Shown here one piece after another: positions 37,321 to 40,245 of a stretch of 40,245 nt of DNA. The translations under genes and the position numbers were made by a program. The stretch's first letter is position 1. Each line of letters starts with the position of its first letter. The DNA is from an uncultured Neomegalonema sp. (GTDB taxonomy: Bacteria > Pseudomonadota > Alphaproteobacteria > Rhodobacterales > Rhodobacteraceae). The DNA is taken from NCBI GenBank assembly GCA_938034615.1, contig CALHLW010000034.1:1-40245 (forward strand), read 5' to 3'. The notes under the pieces were generated by a model. The model was given only the letters and a program-made list of their open reading frames with translations, made no database searches and was not told the origin of the DNA.

Positions 37321-37896
37321 ATGCGAAAATCGCTCGCCATTGCTCTTCTGATGCTGCCATCGGCCTGTGCCAGCGTCGGCGACGTCGCACCGATGCAGCC
37401 GCGCCATGCCATTCCCGGCGCGATGAACGCACACGCCGTGCTTCAGGCGCATACCGCTCCCCGCGTAAAGGCCCCGACCCTGCGCGAGATGCTCAAGGGC
37501 GCCACGCAAGGAGGCTCCCAAACGTCCGAAAGCTGGCGCACCCGTGTCGATTACAGCGACCGGATCGACCGCCCGGACCTCGTCGCCCATGTCAGCCGCA
37601 ATGCTGATATCGCACGCCCGGCCTATGCCACGCTGCAACGCAGTTTCGGGACCGGCGAGTTCCGCCCCTATCTCGGCGTTGGCATTGGCGAAACATCTTC
37701 GCGCTTCGATGCGGTCCAGCCCGGACAGGACGAAGGCTACACGGTATCAGGCGTGGTCGGCGGCGATATGCGCTTCACCGATGAGATCGGTGGCTACGTC
37801 CAATACGATTACGCCGTTGCCGATGAGAACCCCGCATTGGTTGACGACCGCGAGTCGCATGGCCTGCGGTTTGGCCTGAGCATTTCGCTGAACTGA
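37321..37896 (+). CDS. Putative lipoprotein / cell-envelope protein of unknown function
   Basis: MRKSLAIALLMLPSACASVGDVAPMQPRH (possible lipobox LPSAC); C-terminal segments FRPYLGVGIGETSSRF...YTVSGVVGGDMRFTDEIGGYVQYDYAVAD...GLRFGLSISLN resemble outer-membrane beta-strand alternation. Confidence 0.65.
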   Translation: MRKSLAIALLMLPSACASVGDVAPMQPRHAIPGAMNAHAVLQAHTAPRVKAPTLREMLKGATQGGSQTSESWRTRVDYSDRIDRPDLVAHVSRNADIARPAYATLQRSFGTGEFRPYLGVGIGETSSRFDAVQPGQDEGYTVSGVVGGDMRFTDEIGGYVQYDYAVADENPALVDDRESHGLRFGLSISLN

Positions 37897-37927
37897 TTGA
37901 CGCCCGGCTTCCAGGCCCATCGCGCGA

Positions 37928-37944
37928 ACCTCGACAAACGAGGT
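37928..37944 (+). terminator. Candidate terminator hairpin
   Basis: ACCTCG-ACAAA-CGAGGT followed by ATTCTTT, shortly after the 37896 stop. Confidence 0.5.
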
Positions 37945-38009
37945 ATTCTTTGCGATTAGCCCTCAAGCCGCTAGATTACCGGTGATCCATTACTTTCACC
38001 GGATTCTTC

Positions 38010-39170
38010 ATGCGCCTTTCCCAATGTCATAATTTCCATGATTTCCGCAGGCTGGCGCAGAAGCGGCTGCCGGGGCCGATCTTCAACTATATCGACGGCG
38101 CGGCGGATGACGAGGGAACCTATCGGCGAAACTCTGCGGCATTCGAGGATGTCGATCTGGTGCCGAACGTACTGGCCGGGGTGGAGGATATCGATCTGTC
38201 CGTCGAGGTGATGGGGCAGAAGCTGGCCCTGCCCTTCTATTGCTCGCCCACGGCACTGCAACGGCTGTTCCATCATGACGGCGAGAATGCAGTCGCGGCG
38301 GCAGCGGCGAAGTTCGGGACGATGTTCGGGGTGTCGTCGCTGGGGACGACCAGCCTCGCCGAAGTGCGGAAGAAATACGACAATCCGCAATGCTACCAGT
38401 TCTACTTCCACAAGGACCGGGGCCTGAACCGCGCGATGATGGAGAGCGCGAAGGAGGCCGGGGTCGAGGTGATGATGCTGACCGTGGACTCGATCACGGG
38501 CGGCAATCGCGAGCGTGATCTGCGCACGGGGTTTTCCATTCCGTTCCGATTGACGCTCGGGGGGATGTTCGAGTTCGCGCGCAAACCCGCATGGGGGATC
38601 AACTACGTCACCCATGAAAAATTCGCCCTGCCGCAACTGGACGACCATGTGGATATGAGTGGGGGTGCCATTTCCATCGGGCGGTATTTCACCGAGATGC
38701 TCGATCCGTCGATGACGTGGGACGACGTGGCGGAGATGGTGGATTTCTGGGGCGGGCAGTATTGCCTCAAGGGGATCATGTCTGCGGCGGATGCCCGGCG
38801 GGCCGTGGATATCGGTTGTACCGGGATCGTCTTGTCGAATCATGGCGGACGGCAGCTCGACGGCTCGCGCTCGGGGTTCGACCAGCTTGGTGAGATCGTG
38901 GATGCGGTGGGCGGCGAGATCGATGTGATGATGGATGGCGGCGTGCAGCGGGGGACGCATGTGCTCAAAGCGCTGTCGATGGGGGCCAAGGCCGTTGGGA
39001 TCGGGCGCGGCTATCTCTATCCGCTGGCCGCCGCCGGGCAACCGGGGGTCGAACGGGCGCTGGGGCTGATGAAGACGGAGCTGGAGCGGGATATGCGGTT
39101 GATGGGATGCCGGTCGGTCGCGGAGTTGTCGCGGGACAATCTGCGGTTCCGGGGCACGATGGCGGGGTAA
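38010..39170 (+). CDS. FMN-dependent alpha-hydroxy-acid oxidizing protein (L-lactate dehydrogenase LldD-like)
   Basis: CHNFHDFRRLAQKRLPGPIFNYIDGAADDEGTYRRNSAAFEDVDLVPNVLAGVEDIDLSVEVMGQKLALPFYCSPTALQRLFHHDGE...CTGIVLSNHGGRQLDGSRSGFDQLGEIVDAVGGEIDVMMDGGVQRGTHVLKALSMGAKAVGIGRGYLYPLAAAG. Confidence 0.95.
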   Translation: MRLSQCHNFHDFRRLAQKRLPGPIFNYIDGAADDEGTYRRNSAAFEDVDLVPNVLAGVEDIDLSVEVMGQKLALPFYCSPTALQRLFHHDGENAVAAAAAKFGTMFGVSSLGTTSLAEVRKKYDNPQCYQFYFHKDRGLNRAMMESAKEAGVEVMMLTVDSITGGNRERDLRTGFSIPFRLTLGGMFEFARKPAWGINYVTHEKFALPQLDDHVDMSGGAISIGRYFTEMLDPSMTWDDVAEMVDFWGGQYCLKGIMSAADARRAVDIGCTGIVLSNHGGRQLDGSRSGFDQLGEIVDAVGGEIDVMMDGGVQRGTHVLKALSMGAKAVGIGRGYLYPLAAAGQPGVERALGLMKTELERDMRLMGCRSVAELSRDNLRFRGTMAG

Positions 39171-39180
39171 GGGAACAGGG

Positions 39181-39726
39181 TTATGCCAGAACGACCATCT
39201 GTGCCGCCTTCGGGTGCGGGTGCGCTTGATTGACCGGCACGAGCGGCGGATCGTAGATCGTCTCGCAGGCGACAGTGTCGCGACCGGTTGGGCCGATCCA
39301 TGCGATGAAATGGTCCGTTTTCCCGGATGCCTCGTCCACAAATGGCAGGATCAGCCGTTCGAACCGGGCATATAGTCCTTTGAAAATACCGGCACCGATC
39401 AACGAATAGACGGGACGATGCGTTCTCTCGGCCTCGAAATAGGGTTGCAGAACGACGTCATGGGCATCGACGGGAACTACGTCCTCCAAGTACCCGCTCG
39501 CGTAATAGTTTCCGATGTTTCTGGCGACATTGTTGCCATGCAACTTGATGTAGAGGCGTTTTTCACCCTCATGCAGTTCGAGGATGACGATATCACTCGA
39601 CCACCGGCGCAGAACGGCGGGGTCGAGCGCATCGCCCGACGGTACCGGCTTGTCCCCACAAGCCATTTCCCAGTACGCAAGAAGGCTCCGGGCTTGATCG
39701 GGAAGACTGACGCTCATAAGCCTCAC
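39181..39726 (-). CDS. PAS-like domain protein (PAS_5-type, alphaproteobacterial)
   Basis: LLAYWEMACGDKPVPSGDALDPAVLRRWSSDIVILELHEGEKRLYIKLHGNNVARNIGNYYASGYLEDVVPVDAHDVVLQPYFEAERTHRPVYSL...FERLILPFVDEASGKTDHFIAWI; layout matches PAS_5 proteins. Confidence 0.75.
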   Translation of the reverse strand: MRLMSVSLPDQARSLLAYWEMACGDKPVPSGDALDPAVLRRWSSDIVILELHEGEKRLYIKLHGNNVARNIGNYYASGYLEDVVPVDAHDVVLQPYFEAERTHRPVYSLIGAGIFKGLYARFERLILPFVDEASGKTDHFIAWIGPTGRDTVACETIYDPPLVPVNQAHPHPKAAQMVVLA

Positions 39727-39804
39727 TTCGCAAACAGTCGTTTCATCCTGTTCCCGAAGGTTAGACCATCAAGGTAGGTACTTCGTTAGCATGCCGTATG
39801 AAAT

Positions 39805-40245
39805 CTAAAGCCCGTAGACGTATTCCGGCAGCCACAGCGCGATTTGGGGGAAAATCATGATGAGGGCCAGCGCGACGATCATCACCATCACGAAGGGAAT
39901 GATGGAGATGTAGATGTCCCGCAGGGTCACTTCCGGCGGAGCCATGGCGCGCATGAGGAACAGATTATAGCCGAAAGGCGGGGTCATATACGCGATCTGG
40001 GTCGTGATCGTGTAGAGGACGCCGTACCAGATAAGATCGAATTCCAGCGCCTTGACCAACGGCACGTAGAGCGGCGCGACGATGACCAGCATGGCGGTAT
40101 CGTCGAGGAACGTGCCCATCACGAGGAACGACAACTGCATCAGGATCAGGATTGTCCAGGGGTCAAGGCCGAGCTGATCGGTGAACAGGTTCTCGATGGC
40201 CTTCACGGCCCCCAGCCCGTCGAACACCGCGCCAAAGCCCAGCGC
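39805..40245 (-). CDS. TRAP transporter large permease (DctM-like), partial; runs off the right edge
   Basis: ALGFGAVFDGLGAVKAIENLFTDQLGLDPWTILILMQLSFLVMGTFLDDTAMLVIVAPLYVPLVKALEFDLIWYGVLYTITTQIAYMTPPFGYNLFLMRAMAPPEVTLRDIYISIIPFVMVMIVALALIMIFPQIALWLP; C-terminal half of the DctM family. Confidence 0.92.
   Translation of the reverse strand, partial: ALGFGAVFDGLGAVKAIENLFTDQLGLDPWTILILMQLSFLVMGTFLDDTAMLVIVAPLYVPLVKALEFDLIWYGVLYTITTQIAYMTPPFGYNLFLMRAMAPPEVTLRDIYISIIPFVMVMIVALALIMIFPQIALWLPEYVYGL

Noticed and set aside
37971-39341. 456-aa minus-strand ORF
   Set aside because: Antisense shadow of the lldD-like gene; Arg/His/Pro-rich non-protein-like composition.
1-40245. tRNA/rRNA genes, CRISPR arrays, IS elements, prophage, toxin-antitoxin or obvious defence systems
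   Set aside because: Scanned intergenic regions and ORF translations; no cloverleaf with GTTCRANNC arm, no direct-repeat arrays, no transposase/integrase/nuclease-type proteins recognised.

Overview
The window is a GC-rich alphaproteobacterial (Rhodobacteraceae-like) chromosomal segment. It is almost entirely coding, with no rRNA, tRNA, CRISPR array, IS element or prophage that I can support. From left to right: (i) a minus-strand cobalamin locus (cobN partial, small secreted protein, cobW, bluB, hupE) behind a clear cobalamin riboswitch, with cobK-cbiD upstream of the switch; (ii) a compact minus-strand cassette of orphan pqqB, a DDAH-like amidinohydrolase, an isochorismatase-like hydrolase, a metallophosphoesterase and an M20 amidohydrolase, divergent from an HxlR regulator; (iii) housekeeping genes: glmS, glmU, an epimerase, cca, moaA, a GFA-family protein, lptM-lysA, a TIGR02302/DUF4175-like protein, a DUF3011-like protein, trpB, trpA, accD, folC, a threonine dehydratase-like gene, psd, pssA, an rpoH-type sigma factor, an SDR, a GST, terB, hemB, a putative lipoprotein, an lldD-like gene, a PAS-like protein and a partial TRAP large permease. 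The observations most worth a second look are the pqqB/DDAH/isochorismatase/M20 cassette, a densely structured 276-bp intergenic region at 24102-24376 (including an ~86-nt symmetric imperfect inverted repeat), the riboswitch plus RBS-hairpin architecture that leaves cbiD-cobK outside its control, and a small Cys-containing secreted protein coupled to cobW. Most of the window is ordinary. I found no convincing entirely new system, only candidates. All family calls come from reading the translations without database searches.
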